From contig NZ_CANMTX010000003.1 of the NCBI RefSeq assembly GCF_947500985.1, positions 186,001 through 250,000 of the forward strand: a stretch of DNA of 64,000 nucleotides, read 5' to 3'. The stretch's first letter is position 1. The number at the start of each line of letters is the position of its first letter. Below are positions 8,609-17,505 of the stretch, one piece after another. The stretch is from an uncultured Maribacter sp. GTDB lineage: Bacteria > Bacteroidota > Bacteroidia > Flavobacteriales > Flavobacteriaceae. The position numbers were made by a program, and so were the translations under genes. Below the pieces are notes generated by a model. That model was not told the origin of the DNA. It was given only the letters and a program-made list of their open reading frames with translations, and ran no database searches.

Positions 8609-9652
8609 TTAAACCGCAGCTTTTTCGATAAGCGCTTTATTGATTTCTTTTACCAAAGCCGGTCCTTCATACACAAAGCCCGTCCATAATTGAATTAAAT
8701 CGGCACCAGCTTCTAATTTCTCGATAGCATCTTCCGCAGAGTTTATACCGCCTACACCAATAATAGGGAATGCTTTATTACTTTTTTCCGCTAAGAATCG
8801 AATTACCTCAGTACTTCTATCTTTCAATGGAGCACCACTTAGTCCGCCAGCTTCTTCTGTTACCAAAGCATGAGATTTTAAATTTTCTCTAGAAATGGTC
8901 GTGTTAGTAGCTATAATACCATCAATAGTTGTTGTTTTTACAATATCAATGATATCTAATAATTGACTATCGGTAAGGTCTGGCGCAATTTTCAATAAAA
9001 TAGGTTTACGCTCAGTCGACTTACGTTCACTTTGTTTCGAGTTCTCTAATTGAAGCTCATTTAACAGAGCCGTTAATGGCTCTTTATCTTGCAACTCTCT
9101 TAACCCAGGTGTGTTTGGTGAACTTACATTCACAACAAAATAATCTACGTGATCGAACAAGGCATCAAAACAGATTAAGTAATCTTTAATTGCCTCATTA
9201 TTTGGTGTCACTTTGTTCTTACCAATATTACCACCAATTAGAACCTTATGTTTTTTCTTTAAATTCTCGACAGCTTCAAAAACCCCGTGGTTATTAAATC
9301 CCATTCGGTTTATGATAGCTTTATCTTCTTTTAAACGAAATAATCTTTTTTTCGGATTGCCATCTTGTGGCTTTGGGGTAAGTGTTCCTATTTCTACGAA
9401 TCCGAATCCAAAATCTGATAATTCGTTATATAGAACCGCATTTTTATCGAAACCAGCAGCTAAACCAACAGGATTCTTAAATTTCAATCCGAATAGCTCA
9501 CGTTCCAAACATTTATCTTCAACTACGAACATAGATTTAATAAGACCAGATAGTCCTATTTTGGAGAAAAACTTAATGCTTGAAAAACTAATATGGTGAA
9601 CTTTCTCTGGATCAAAAAGAAATAAAAGAGGTCTGATAAAAAGCCTATACAT
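8609..9652 (-). CDS. pyrD: Quinone-dependent dihydroorotate dehydrogenase (class 2)
   Basis: Oxidises dihydroorotate to orotate in pyrimidine synthesis, passing electrons through FMN to quinone. The 347 residues match class 2: an N-terminal membrane-binding helix region ([20 protein letters not shown]), [10 protein letters not shown] (about 65), [10 protein letters not shown], the catalytic-serine motif [12 protein letters not shown] (about 175-186), KIAPDLTD, and the phosphate-binding [21 protein letters not shown] near the end. Monocistronic with a TATTTTTG box upstream. A high-confidence assignment. Confidence 0.96.
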   Translation of the reverse strand: MYRLFIRPLLFLFDPEKVHHISFSSIKFFSKIGLSGLIKSMFVVEDKCLERELFGLKFKNPVGLAAGFDKNAVLYNELSDFGFGFVEIGTLTPKPQDGNPKKRLFRLKEDKAIINRMGFNNHGVFEAVENLKKKHKVLIGGNIGKNKVTPNNEAIKDYLICFDALFDHVDYFVVNVSSPNTPGLRELQDKEPLTALLNELQLENSKQSERKSTERKPILLKIAPDLTDSQLLDIIDIVKTTTIDGIIATNTTISRENLKSHALVTEEAGGLSGAPLKDRSTEVIRFLAEKSNKAFPIIGVGGINSAEDAIEKLEAGADLIQLWTGFVYEGPALVKEINKALIEKAAV

Positions 9653-9671
9653 GTATATATTTTAGAAGCCA

Positions 9672-9679
9672 CAAAAATA
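9672..9679 (-). promoter_or_regulatory. -7 box of pyrD
   Basis: TATTTTTG on the minus strand, 20 bases before the pyrD ATG. The -33 element is weak. Confidence 0.55.
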
Positions 9680-9709
9680 CAAACTGTAAATGAGAAAGTT
9701 AGTTAGAAC

Positions 9710-10162
9710 TTATCTGTTTTCATCAACAATACTATCTGTGTACATTGTGGGCGCAACAATATAAGGAGATCGATAAGCCTCTTTACATAAAGATTGGTAT
9801 AGTTCATATTGATTAGAATTAAATAGCGCTAACATTTTTTTATCCATCACTTCTTGAACTGTCGCCATACTGTCCATTACAACTTTGTACTTATCTGCTA
9901 ATTGTCGAAGTTCGGTAACACTACTTTGAGGGTGTCTACTCTTTACATTCTCTAATTCATTACTTAAAACATCATTCCGAAATTTAACTTCTCCACTAAA
10001 GCTTTCTAATTTCTCTTTTTGCATTTCGTTCAATTGAAAAATATCAGAAATAATAGAATCGTTTGTAACACCAACACCAAGAATACAATCTGCCTGTGCA
10101 TTTATATTTGTAAAAAGTAAAAGAAAAGCCATTGCCACTATATATCTAATTTTCATCATCAT
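9710..10162 (-). CDS. Small exported helical protein of unknown function
   Basis: 150 residues with a signal peptide ending after INAQ (about 22), then Cys26, and a mostly helical, charged body (about 40-135: QLNEMQKEKLESF, LRQLADKYKVVMDSMATVQEVMDKKMLALFN). The spacing of the helices and the FNSNQYELYQSL tail recall Spy/CpxP-like periplasmic proteins, but the LTxxQ motifs are not clear, so I do not assign that family. It is divergent from pepT; no partner is evident. Confidence 0.7.
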   Translation of the reverse strand: MMMKIRYIVAMAFLLLFTNINAQADCILGVGVTNDSIISDIFQLNEMQKEKLESFSGEVKFRNDVLSNELENVKSRHPQSSVTELRQLADKYKVVMDSMATVQEVMDKKMLALFNSNQYELYQSLCKEAYRSPYIVAPTMYTDSIVDENR

Positions 10163-10207
10163 TTAATTTATCGAATCTTACGTTTACTAATTTACAATTT
10201 ATAACCT

Positions 10208-10215
10208 TATTTTTG
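10208..10215 (+). promoter_or_regulatory. -7 box of pepT
   Basis: TATTTTTG lies 16 bases before the pepT ATG at 10232. A good -33 TTG is not seen at the right distance (TTTAC instead). Confidence 0.55.
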
Positions 10216-10231
10216 ATAAAACACATTTTAC

Positions 10232-11455
10232 ATGCAGCATATCATTGATCGTTTCATAAGTTATATTACTATTGATACGCAGAGCGACTCATCATCTGAC
10301 GCCACACCAAGTACTGAAAAACAGTGGAATTTAGCCAACAAATTAGTTGACGAATTACGCGCTATAGGTCTGTCTGATGTTACTATAGACGACAATGCTT
10401 ACATAATGGCCACCTTACCTTCAAATGTAGGCCATAAGGTACCTACCATTGGTTTTATATCTCATTTTGATACGTCTCCTGATTTTTCAGGCACTAATGT
10501 AAATCCGCAAATCATAAGAGATTACGATGGTAAAGATATTGTTCTGAATAAGGAAAAAAACATCATTCTATCATCATCTTATTTTGATGATTTATTGCAA
10601 TATATCGGTCAGACACTAATTACTACAGATGGCACAACATTGTTAGGTGCAGATGATAAAGCTGGTATTGCCGAGATTGTAACAGCTATGGAGTATTTAA
10701 TCAATAATCCTGAAATAAAGCATGGCAAAATAAGAATTGGGTTTACACCCGATGAAGAAATTGGTCGTGGAGCACATAAATTTGATGTAGAAAAATTTAG
10801 CGCAGAATGGGCATATACTATGGATGGTAGCCAGATTGGTGAATTGGAATATGAAAATTTCAATGCAGCAGGTGCCAAAATAACTATAAAAGGCAAAAGT
10901 GTACACCCAGGTTATGCCAAAGGCAAAATGGTGAATGCACTTTTAATAGCCAATAAGATTATAAGCGATTTACCCAAGCACGAAGTACCTGAAGAAACAT
11001 CTGGGAGAGAAGGCTTTTTTCATGTACATCACTTTGACGGAGAAATTGAAAATGCAACTGTAGAACTTATTATTAGAGATCACGATTTAAAGCGTTTTGA
11101 GCAACGTAAAAAATTAGTAGAAGACATCGTACAAAAATTTAATAACGAATATGACAATTGCATTGAGCTAGAATTAAAAGATCAATACTTTAATATGAAA
11201 GAGAAGATAAAGCCTGTTTTTCATATTGTAGAAACCGCTAAAAAGGCAATGGAAGATATAGGCATAAAACCTATTATTAAACCAATACGCGGTGGTACAG
11301 ATGGGTCGCAATTAAGTTACATGGGGCTACCATGCCCAAACATATTTGCTGGCGGACATAATTTTCATGGTAAGTATGAATATGTACCCGTAGAAAGCAT
11401 GCAAAAAGCGGTTGAAGTTATTGTACGTATTTGTGAGCTGACAGCAAAACAATAA
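10232..11455 (+). CDS. pepT: Peptidase T (tripeptide aminopeptidase)
   Basis: Cytoplasmic M20-family zinc aminopeptidase that removes N-terminal residues from tripeptides; 407 residues, the usual length. The metal and catalytic motifs are in order: [10 protein letters not shown] (about 78-87), GADDKAG (about 139-145), catalytic [11 protein letters not shown] (about 171-181), [12 protein letters not shown] (about 197) and the late RGGTDGSQ...[11 protein letters not shown] with the last zinc ligand. It is followed after 4 bases by the YdeI-like gene and they probably share a transcript. Confidence 0.96.
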   Translation: MQHIIDRFISYITIDTQSDSSSDATPSTEKQWNLANKLVDELRAIGLSDVTIDDNAYIMATLPSNVGHKVPTIGFISHFDTSPDFSGTNVNPQIIRDYDGKDIVLNKEKNIILSSSYFDDLLQYIGQTLITTDGTTLLGADDKAGIAEIVTAMEYLINNPEIKHGKIRIGFTPDEEIGRGAHKFDVEKFSAEWAYTMDGSQIGELEYENFNAAGAKITIKGKSVHPGYAKGKMVNALLIANKIISDLPKHEVPEETSGREGFFHVHHFDGEIENATVELIIRDHDLKRFEQRKKLVEDIVQKFNNEYDNCIELELKDQYFNMKEKIKPVFHIVETAKKAMEDIGIKPIIKPIRGGTDGSQLSYMGLPCPNIFAGGHNFHGKYEYVPVESMQKAVEVIVRICELTAKQ

Positions 11456-11459
11456 TACG

Positions 11460-12059
11460 ATGGAAAAGCAAGAGAAATTGGATAAATTCTATAATGAGCC
11501 ACATCGTTTCAAAAATGAAGTAGCTGAATTAAGAACTCTTGCCTTAGCGTGTAGAATGACAGAAACTTACAAATGGAGTTTCCCCACCTACATGGTAAAT
11601 AACAAAAACATCATCGCCATAAACAAATTCAAAAATCATTTTGGAATTTGGTTTTTTAACGGCGTCTTTTTAAGTGACCAAAAAAAGGTTTTAGAAAATG
11701 CCCAAGAAGGAAAAACCATGGCGATGCGCCACTGGAAATTTATTACACTTGAGGGTATTGATAAAAAAGACGTTACATCTTATATAAATGAGGCTATAGA
11801 AAATCATAAGAAGGGCTTACGAGTAAAGGTTGAGAAAAAACCAAAATCCAAAATTGTAATTCCCGTTCACTTATCTATTGCATTAGAAAACAACGATGAC
11901 ATAAAAACTGCTTTTAACAAATTAACCTATTCCAAACAGAAAGATTACGCCGAGTATATTGCAACTGCAAAACAAGAAAAAACAAAACTATCTCGATTAG
12001 AAAAAATAGTTCCGTTGATATTAGCAGGTAGGGGAATACATGACCAATACAAGAAGTAA
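11460..12059 (+). CDS. YdeI/OmpD-associated family protein (DUF1801-like)
   Basis: 199-residue cytoplasmic protein. The N-terminal half (about 10-110: TYKWSFPTYMV, IAINKFKNHFGIWFFNG, MRHWKFITLE) is a DUF1801/YdhG-like domain, and the C-terminal half (about 130-199: VIPVHLSIALENNDDIKTAF, YSKQKDYAEYIATAK) is the YdeI 'bacteriocin-protection' domain. The exact function is unknown. It begins four bases after pepT, so co-transcription is likely, and ends just before a strong terminator. Confidence 0.85.
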   Translation: MEKQEKLDKFYNEPHRFKNEVAELRTLALACRMTETYKWSFPTYMVNNKNIIAINKFKNHFGIWFFNGVFLSDQKKVLENAQEGKTMAMRHWKFITLEGIDKKDVTSYINEAIENHKKGLRVKVEKKPKSKIVIPVHLSIALENNDDIKTAFNKLTYSKQKDYAEYIATAKQEKTKLSRLEKIVPLILAGRGIHDQYKK

Positions 12060-12084
12060 GCTATTATCTTAAAATTTAAAACAA

Positions 12085-12116
12085 AAAAAACACCGATGTT
12101 TCCATCGGTGTTTTTT
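12085..12116. terminator. Bidirectional terminator between ydeI-like gene and yajC
   Basis: Stem CACCGATG (12091-12098) with CATCGGTG (12103-12110), tetraloop TTTC, flanked by A and T runs on both sides. Confidence 0.9.
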
Positions 12117-12134
12117 ATATGAATTCAGAAAGAA

Positions 12135-12422
12135 TTACTTTTTCTCTGGAGCGTTTAGTTTAGCGCTCATTTCCATGGATATGGCAGATCTATCAAACTT
12201 TAACTTCCCTGCCATTGTTTCCAATACACAAGAAGAATCTTTATCATTCAAATCTACTACTTTTCCGTGCAGACCACTCTTGGTAATAATTCGATCACCA
12301 CGTTTTAATTCTGCCGAAAATTTCTTTTCATCCTTTTGTCTTTTCATTTGAGGTCTGATCATAAAAAAATATGCGACCACAAAAATCAAAACCATCGGAA
12401 GATACTGCCCTAATTCACCCAT
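12135..12422 (-). CDS. yajC: Preprotein translocase accessory subunit YajC
   Basis: 95-residue single-pass membrane protein that associates with SecDF. One N-terminal transmembrane segment (about 6-22: YLPMVLIFVVAYFFMIRPQ) is followed by the YajC signature RPQMKRQKDEKKF and GDRIITKSGLHGKVVDL. It is the last of the nusB-DUF1573-yajC cluster, 24 bases after DUF1573. Confidence 0.95.
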   Translation of the reverse strand: MGELGQYLPMVLIFVVAYFFMIRPQMKRQKDEKKFSAELKRGDRIITKSGLHGKVVDLNDKDSSCVLETMAGKLKFDRSAISMEMSAKLNAPEKK

Positions 12423-12446
12423 TTTTGGTATATCTGTAATTTATAA

Positions 12447-12917
12447 TTATTTAACAGGTCCTAATGGAGCTGCTCCTTTTGGGTTAACGAAAGCCTTAAT
12501 TCTTAAAAGCTCAGAACCTTTTTCAGTATTTGCTGTAACAGTAATTGTTTTAGTTACTTGATTTTGACCAGATCCATTGAAATTAACTTTCAACTCACCA
12601 GTTGCACCCGGTGCAATAGGATCCTTTGGAGGATTAGGAACTGTACAACCACAGCTACTTTTAGCATCTGTAATAATAAGTGGCGCATTACCTGTATTGG
12701 TAAACATGAAAACTGTTTCTTGAGGTGTTCCTTGCTCAATTGTACCAAAATCATGCTCTGCTTTCTCGAAAGACATTACAGGTACTGCTTTCGCAGCCTC
12801 ATCTCTTACCGCAGCTTCTGCTACATTATCTGTTTTAATTTTACTTGATGCGTTGTCTTTACAAGAAGTAAAAGCTACCATTGATACAAGACCAACAATT
12901 AGAACTAATTTTTTCAT
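12447..12917 (-). CDS. DUF1573 lipoprotein
   Basis: Exported lipoprotein with an immunoglobulin-like DUF1573 domain. From the ATG at 12917 it has 156 residues, a lipobox ending at Cys19 (FTSC) and the domain at about 50-145 (HDFGTIEQGTPQETVFMFTN, SSCGCTVPNPP, APGATGELKVNFN). A TTG six codons upstream is possible, but the -7 box at 12943-12950 would put transcription start right at that TTG, so the ATG is preferred. The function of the family is unknown; it is very common in Bacteroidetes next to nusB and yajC. Confidence 0.9.
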   Translation of the reverse strand: MKKLVLIVGLVSMVAFTSCKDNASSKIKTDNVAEAAVRDEAAKAVPVMSFEKAEHDFGTIEQGTPQETVFMFTNTGNAPLIITDAKSSCGCTVPNPPKDPIAPGATGELKVNFNGSGQNQVTKTITVTANTEKGSELLRIKAFVNPKGAAPLGPVK

Positions 12918-12942
12918 ACTATTTAGATTTATCAATTAATTG

Positions 12943-12950
12943 CAAAATTA
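12943..12950 (-). promoter_or_regulatory. -7 box for DUF1573-yajC
   Basis: TAATTTTG on the minus strand, between nusB and DUF1573. It supports the downstream ATG start of DUF1573 and partly independent transcription from nusB. No clear -33 TTG. Confidence 0.5.
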
Positions 12951-12960
12951 TAAAATATTT

Positions 12961-13908
12961 TTATAATAGACCCCTACCCATTTTGTTAAGCTTTCCTTCT
13001 GACTTGTATTCTTTAGTAAGCTTATCGAGAATTCCGTTTATAAAAATACTACTTTTTGGTGTAGAGTATTCTTTAGCTATTTCTAAATACTCATTTATAG
13101 TTACTCTTTCTGGTATAGAAGGAAAATGTAATAACTCGCAAATAGCCATTTTTAATAAGATACTATCAATACCAGCGATACGGTCTTTATCCCAATTTGG
13201 TGTTTTACCTTCTATTTCCTTTTCTAAAGCATCATTCTTTAATAATGTTCTAGATAGCAATTGCATCGCAAAAGTCATATCCTCATCATCTTTCAACAAA
13301 CTTGGTAAAAAATAAGATTCTGGGTGTACTTGCTTTACTTTCTTAAAATGCTTTAAAATAAAGGTATTAACAATAGGTATATCATCTACCCAAGTTAACT
13401 TATCATCTTCAAAATAATCGTAAATTTTCTCGTTAGGTGCAATAATGTTCTTGAACAAAGTTATCACCAACTCCTTATCAGCGGCATATTCGCTTTCTGG
13501 TTTAGACATGTATTCTTTGTAGGTATCGCTCTCTAAAATTTCTTTATAGATAAGTTTTACATACTCCTCTTCTAAATACCAGTTATCTAGCTTTCTATGA
13601 TTAAGTTCCTCTTCTAGTGTCTTATTTTCAACAATTTGCAATAACAATCTGTTTTGAATAAACTTATTAGGATTAGGAAATGCTGTTTTTTTGTCGTCAA
13701 TATATTTATTAGCAGAAAGAGAAATTTGATCTGCTGCTCTTTTCTGTATTTCTACAAAAAGACTAAGCCATAATAAATATAGCGTGTAGGTATTCTCTAT
13801 GCTTACCTTTAAAAACTTCTCTTGTTTTTGTAATGAATCGTCCTTAGACTGAATTAGAGCGTAAATACTCTGCATTACCTTAACCCTAATGTGCCTTCTT
13901 GTAAGCAT
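12961..13908 (-). CDS. nusB: Transcription antitermination factor NusB (long form)
   Basis: RNA-binding antitermination factor. From ATG at 13908 (MLTRRHIRVKVMQSIYALIQ) the protein has 315 residues, much longer than the E. coli protein (about 140) but normal for Bacteroidetes, which carry a long inserted or extended helical half. The NusB core signature is in the C-terminal half: WDKDRIAGIDSILLKMAICELL and PERVTINEYLEIAKEYSTPKSSIFINGILD. An in-frame ATG 19 codons upstream is rejected because family members begin at the MLTRRHIR motif. Confidence 0.93.
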   Translation of the reverse strand: MLTRRHIRVKVMQSIYALIQSKDDSLQKQEKFLKVSIENTYTLYLLWLSLFVEIQKRAADQISLSANKYIDDKKTAFPNPNKFIQNRLLLQIVENKTLEEELNHRKLDNWYLEEEYVKLIYKEILESDTYKEYMSKPESEYAADKELVITLFKNIIAPNEKIYDYFEDDKLTWVDDIPIVNTFILKHFKKVKQVHPESYFLPSLLKDDEDMTFAMQLLSRTLLKNDALEKEIEGKTPNWDKDRIAGIDSILLKMAICELLHFPSIPERVTINEYLEIAKEYSTPKSSIFINGILDKLTKEYKSEGKLNKMGRGLL

Positions 13909-14111
13909 TTGAAAGAACTTATTTAATATATTAGTAAATAACCTCGAGACAAGCCCGCGAGGCATTGAATTTAAAAGAGAATTAATATTTCAACGCAAGG
14001 GTTGGAGCACTTAAATCTCGATTATCGAGTAAATAAAGCCGCAAAGGTAAGTATCTATTTAAAGGGTCACAATAGCAATCGTATTTATCTTAGCTTATTT
14101 ATAACATATCG

Positions 14112-14135
14112 TTTTAGGTCAAAAAACTATCTTTG
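14112..14135 (+). promoter_or_regulatory. Putative promoter of the ABC half-transporter
   Basis: TATCTTTG (14128-14135) fits TAnnTTTG and lies 37 bases before the ATG; the -33 side is only a TTTTAG stretch near 14112. Weak. Confidence 0.35.
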
Positions 14136-14172
14136 CCAATAGAATTTTACACTATTATCTTTTCTACAACTT

Positions 14173-15924
14173 ATGAAAGAACTTAAGCATCTAAATAAAT
14201 ACTTTAAAAAATACTGGCTTAAGCTTTTTTTCGGGATCATCATAACTATAGTCGCAAGGCTATTTCAGTTGATTATGCCGTCTTACGTGAATAACTCTAT
14301 AACGGTAGTTGAGCAATATATAAAGGCCGAAATAGAAAAATCGACAGCCCAAGAATTGTTGTTAGAATACATTCTTATAATTGTAGGTGCTGCTTTATTA
14401 TCTGGATTCTTCACTTTTTTGATGCGTCAATTAATTATCAATATTTCTAGATATATAGAATACGATCTTAAAAATGAAATATTCGACCACTATCAAAAAC
14501 TAAGTCTCAACTTCTATAAGAAAAATAGAACCGGCGATTTAATGAACAGAATTAGTGAAGATGTAAATGAAGTGCGTATGTATGCGGGTCCGGCTATTAT
14601 GTACGGCATACAGACACTAACTTTATTTGCCTGTCTAATACCTCTAATGTTCATTAAAGCACCAACTTTGGCAGCGTATACCTTATTACCATTACCTTTT
14701 CTATCAGTTTTAATATATCAAATAAGTAAGGTAATACATAAGAGAAGCACTATAGTACAACAGTATTTATCTACGCTATCAACTTTTACACAAGAAATAT
14801 TCTCAGGCGTTTCGGTTATTAAAGCGTACGCGTTAGAGCCACAAACCAATGAAGACCTAGAAAAACTTGCCATTGAAGGAAAAGAGAAAAGTGTTAGTCT
14901 GGCTAAAGTAAATGCTTGGTTCTTCCCTTTAATGATCCTTTTAATTGGTATCAGTAATATTTTGGTGATATATATAGGAGGAAAACAATACTTAGCCGGT
15001 GAAATTGAAGTTGGTTTGATTGCCGAGTTTATATTATATGTGAACATGTTAACATGGCCTGTTGCAATTGTAGGATGGCTTACATCCATAGTTCAAAGAG
15101 CTGCTGCCAGTCAAGAACGTATCAACGAATTTTTAAATCAGGAATCGGAAATTAAAAACACGCCCACTCACGAGCATACGGTAAAAGGTAAAATCGAATT
15201 TAAAGATGTAGATTTTACATATCAAGATACCAACATTAATGCTTTAAAACATTTATCATTTACTATAAACGAAGGGGAGACCACTGCTATTATTGGTAAA
15301 ACAGGATCCGGCAAATCTACTATTCTAGATTTAGTAGCTAGATTATACGATACTACTTCGGGTGAAATTCTAATAGATGACGAGCCTATTAAAAACATTG
15401 ACCTTACCAGTTTAAGAGAATCAATTGGCGCCGTACCACAAGATGCTTTTCTGTTTTCTGATAGTATAAAAAACAATATCAAATTCGGAAAAGAAGACGC
15501 TACTGATCAAGAAATCATGGACATTGCTAAAGATGCCGTAGTTCACGAAAACATAATGGGCTTCTCTAAAAAATACGACACGGTTTTAGGTGAAAGAGGT
15601 ATAACATTAAGTGGCGGACAGAAGCAACGTGTATCAATCGCAAGAGCCTTAATTAAGAAACCACAAATTTATTTATTTGATGATTGCCTTTCTGCGGTTG
15701 ATACAGAAACGGAAGAAGAAATTTTAAATAATCTTAAAAAAGCATCTAAGAATAGAACTACACTAATTGTAAGTCATAGAGTTTCTTCTGCTAAAAATGC
15801 CGATAAAATACTGGTTTTAGATGACGGAAGACTCATTCAAGAGGGTACGCACGACGAATTAAATACTCGAGAAGGGTATTATAAAGATCTATATAGCAAA
15901 CAGCTCTCTGAGAAAGAAAGTTAG
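14173..15924 (+). CDS. ABC exporter half-transporter (MdlA/MsbA-like)
   Basis: 583-residue fused membrane and ATPase half-transporter. Six transmembrane helices (about 18-310) precede the nucleotide-binding domain with Walker A GKTGSGKST (about 375), Q-loop VPQDAFLFSD, signature LSGGQKQRV (about 478), Walker B IYLFDD (about 500) and the H-loop SHRVSS. The residue after Walker B is Asp where most exporters have the catalytic Glu (LFDDCLSAVD), as in E. coli MdlA-type subunits, which often pair with a canonical partner. No partner gene is adjacent. The substrate is unknown; lipid or drug export is common in the family. Confidence 0.92.
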   Translation: MKELKHLNKYFKKYWLKLFFGIIITIVARLFQLIMPSYVNNSITVVEQYIKAEIEKSTAQELLLEYILIIVGAALLSGFFTFLMRQLIINISRYIEYDLKNEIFDHYQKLSLNFYKKNRTGDLMNRISEDVNEVRMYAGPAIMYGIQTLTLFACLIPLMFIKAPTLAAYTLLPLPFLSVLIYQISKVIHKRSTIVQQYLSTLSTFTQEIFSGVSVIKAYALEPQTNEDLEKLAIEGKEKSVSLAKVNAWFFPLMILLIGISNILVIYIGGKQYLAGEIEVGLIAEFILYVNMLTWPVAIVGWLTSIVQRAAASQERINEFLNQESEIKNTPTHEHTVKGKIEFKDVDFTYQDTNINALKHLSFTINEGETTAIIGKTGSGKSTILDLVARLYDTTSGEILIDDEPIKNIDLTSLRESIGAVPQDAFLFSDSIKNNIKFGKEDATDQEIMDIAKDAVVHENIMGFSKKYDTVLGERGITLSGGQKQRVSIARALIKKPQIYLFDDCLSAVDTETEEEILNNLKKASKNRTTLIVSHRVSSAKNADKILVLDDGRLIQEGTHDELNTREGYYKDLYSKQLSEKES

Positions 15925-15931
15925 AAAATTG

Positions 15932-15962
15932 TTGTCGGATAACGATTTTTTTTTCATTTTTG
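15932..15962 (+). promoter_or_regulatory. Putative promoter of the DUF3276 gene
   Basis: TTG (15932-15934), 20-base T-rich spacer, then CATTTTTG (15955-15962), one mismatch to TAnnTTTG; 27 bases before the ATG. Confidence 0.45.
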
Positions 15963-15989
15963 ATAGCATAACGACACTAAACATTAGAA

Positions 15990-16379
15990 ATGAGCGAAAG
16001 AGATTTATCAGATCAGGAAGAAATTCACTCCAAAGTTTTACGCGCAGGTAGAAGAACGTACTTTTTCGATGTAAGAAGTACAAAAGCTGGGGACTATTAT
16101 TTAACGATTACAGAAAGTAAGAAATTTACACATGACGATGGATCCTTCCATTACAAGAAGCATAAAATTTATTTATACAAAGAAGACTTCGATGCCTTTA
16201 AAGAGAATGTTGAAGAAATGATGGATTTCATCATTAACGAAAAAGGTTCTGAAGTAATTTCAGAGAGACATCAAAAAGACTTTAAAAAAGAAGAAGTGCA
16301 AGTTGAATCTGAAGTACCTGTAGAAAATACGACTACAAATACCTCTAGTTTTACAGATGTAAGTTTTGAAGACATCTAA
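15990..16379 (+). CDS. PUR-alpha-like nucleic-acid-binding protein (DUF3276)
   Basis: 129 residues. A PUR-type beta-sheet domain fills about 15-95 (KVLRAGRRTYFFDVRSTKAGDYYLTITESKK, HKIYLYKEDFDAFKENVEEMMDF), followed by an acidic, low-complexity tail (VQVESEVPVENTTTNTSS). The family binds single-stranded nucleic acid in studied members and is near-universal in Bacteroidetes and spirochaetes; the physiological role is unclear. Single gene with its own terminator. Confidence 0.9.
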   Translation: MSERDLSDQEEIHSKVLRAGRRTYFFDVRSTKAGDYYLTITESKKFTHDDGSFHYKKHKIYLYKEDFDAFKENVEEMMDFIINEKGSEVISERHQKDFKKEEVQVESEVPVENTTTNTSSFTDVSFEDI

Positions 16380-16404
16380 TCTTAATAAACTATTTTAAAA
16401 AATT

Positions 16405-16434
16405 AACGGCCCTTCAATAAGGGTCGTTTTTTAT
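16405..16434. terminator. Terminator between DUF3276 and acyltransferase genes
   Basis: Stem AACGGCCCTT (16405-16414) with AAGGGTCGTT (16419-16428), loop CAAT, one G-T pair, followed by T run; convergent genes on both sides. Confidence 0.85.
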
Positions 16435-16452
16435 TTTGTTAGTATTTGATTA

Positions 16453-17505
16453 TTACCGTAAACCATACTTTACCAACCCAACATTCAGTAAAGTGATAAT
16501 GTAGATACTCATTACTGCGATATATGGCGTAAATACAAATGCTATAGCTGCAAACAATAATAGTATATAAATAGGATAAGATATCATTGCAAATGCAAAC
16601 CTAAATGTACCCATAAACTCATCTTCGGGTACTTTTGACTTCAACCATAATTTCCAAATTAATACTATAGGGAAATTTAGCAATGTGAATATCCATTTAA
16701 ACATATTGAAACCTTGCTTTTCTGAAACAGATTCAACTGAACTATCGATACCTTGTTGGGTCAACATATTTATCTTTTTGTTGACTGCAGTAGGATTAAG
16801 AAAATCGACCTTTTCTGCCTTCAACTTATTTAAAACGACATCATAATCTTCATTACTTGGAATATGAGTAGTTAGATTTTCTAGACTTGTAGAAACCGCA
16901 TTTTTTATAGTAATGACAGATGTATTCAAATCATTCTCATCGAATAAACTTCTTGCTGAAATTGGCTTTCCATAACAAAGAGCCACCTCATCAGGAAAAT
17001 GAGCTGCATGCTTATAATTAAACCCAACGGGAATCAACTGAACATCTAAGTCTGGGTACATTTCAAAAGCTCTAAAGAGTATTCTTGTAAACCCCTTACT
17101 CAATGGTCTAACGTTGCGTTTAATACTATGATTTGCTTCGGGAAACAAAAGCAATGCTTCTCCCCTATTTAAAATTTCTGCACATGAATTAAAAATAGCG
17201 TCGTTGTTAGAAAGCGTATCTCTACCATCGCGCATTCTGTAAATTGGTAACATTTGAAAATAAGAAAAAATACGTTTTAGCAGTTTGCCGTTAAAAACAT
17301 CTGACCTAGTTAAAAAGTATGGTTTTCTATTACAATCTGTAGCAATTAACAATACATCAATCAATGCACTTTGATGATTAGGCAGAAACATTACAGGTTT
17401 ATCTTTAGGAATATGCTCCAACCCAGAAATATGAATTTTCTTATGGTAGCTGTAGAGTCCAGTTTTTACTACAGATTTTACTAATGGATATATGACTGCA
17501 CTCAC
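16453..17505 (-). CDS. PlsC-type lysophospholipid acyltransferase
   Basis: 350-residue membrane acyltransferase, probably of glycerophospholipid synthesis. The PlsC domain spans about 20-220 with the HX4D motif NHQSALID (about 43-50), the second-block DGRD and the FPEANHS box (about 122). The C-terminal extension (about 270-350) has two or three transmembrane helices, typical of the 1-acyl-glycerol-3-phosphate acyltransferase-like form in Bacteroidetes. It overlaps the upstream symporter gene by four bases (ATGA), so the two are coupled. Confidence 0.9.
   Translation of the reverse strand: MSAVIYPLVKSVVKTGLYSYHKKIHISGLEHIPKDKPVMFLPNHQSALIDVLLIATDCNRKPYFLTRSDVFNGKLLKRIFSYFQMLPIYRMRDGRDTLSNNDAIFNSCAEILNRGEALLLFPEANHSIKRNVRPLSKGFTRILFRAFEMYPDLDVQLIPVGFNYKHAAHFPDEVALCYGKPISARSLFDENDLNTSVITIKNAVSTSLENLTTHIPSNEDYDVVLNKLKAEKVDFLNPTAVNKKINMLTQQGIDSSVESVSEKQGFNMFKWIFTLLNFPIVLIWKLWLKSKVPEDEFMGTFRFAFAMISYPIYILLLFAAIAFVFTPYIAVMSIYIITLLNVGLVKYGLR

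Noticed and set aside
9213-9599. 128-codon open frame on the plus strand opposite pyrD
   Set aside because: Shadow of the well-supported pyrD gene; no coherent domain in its translation. The same holds for other antisense frames in the window.
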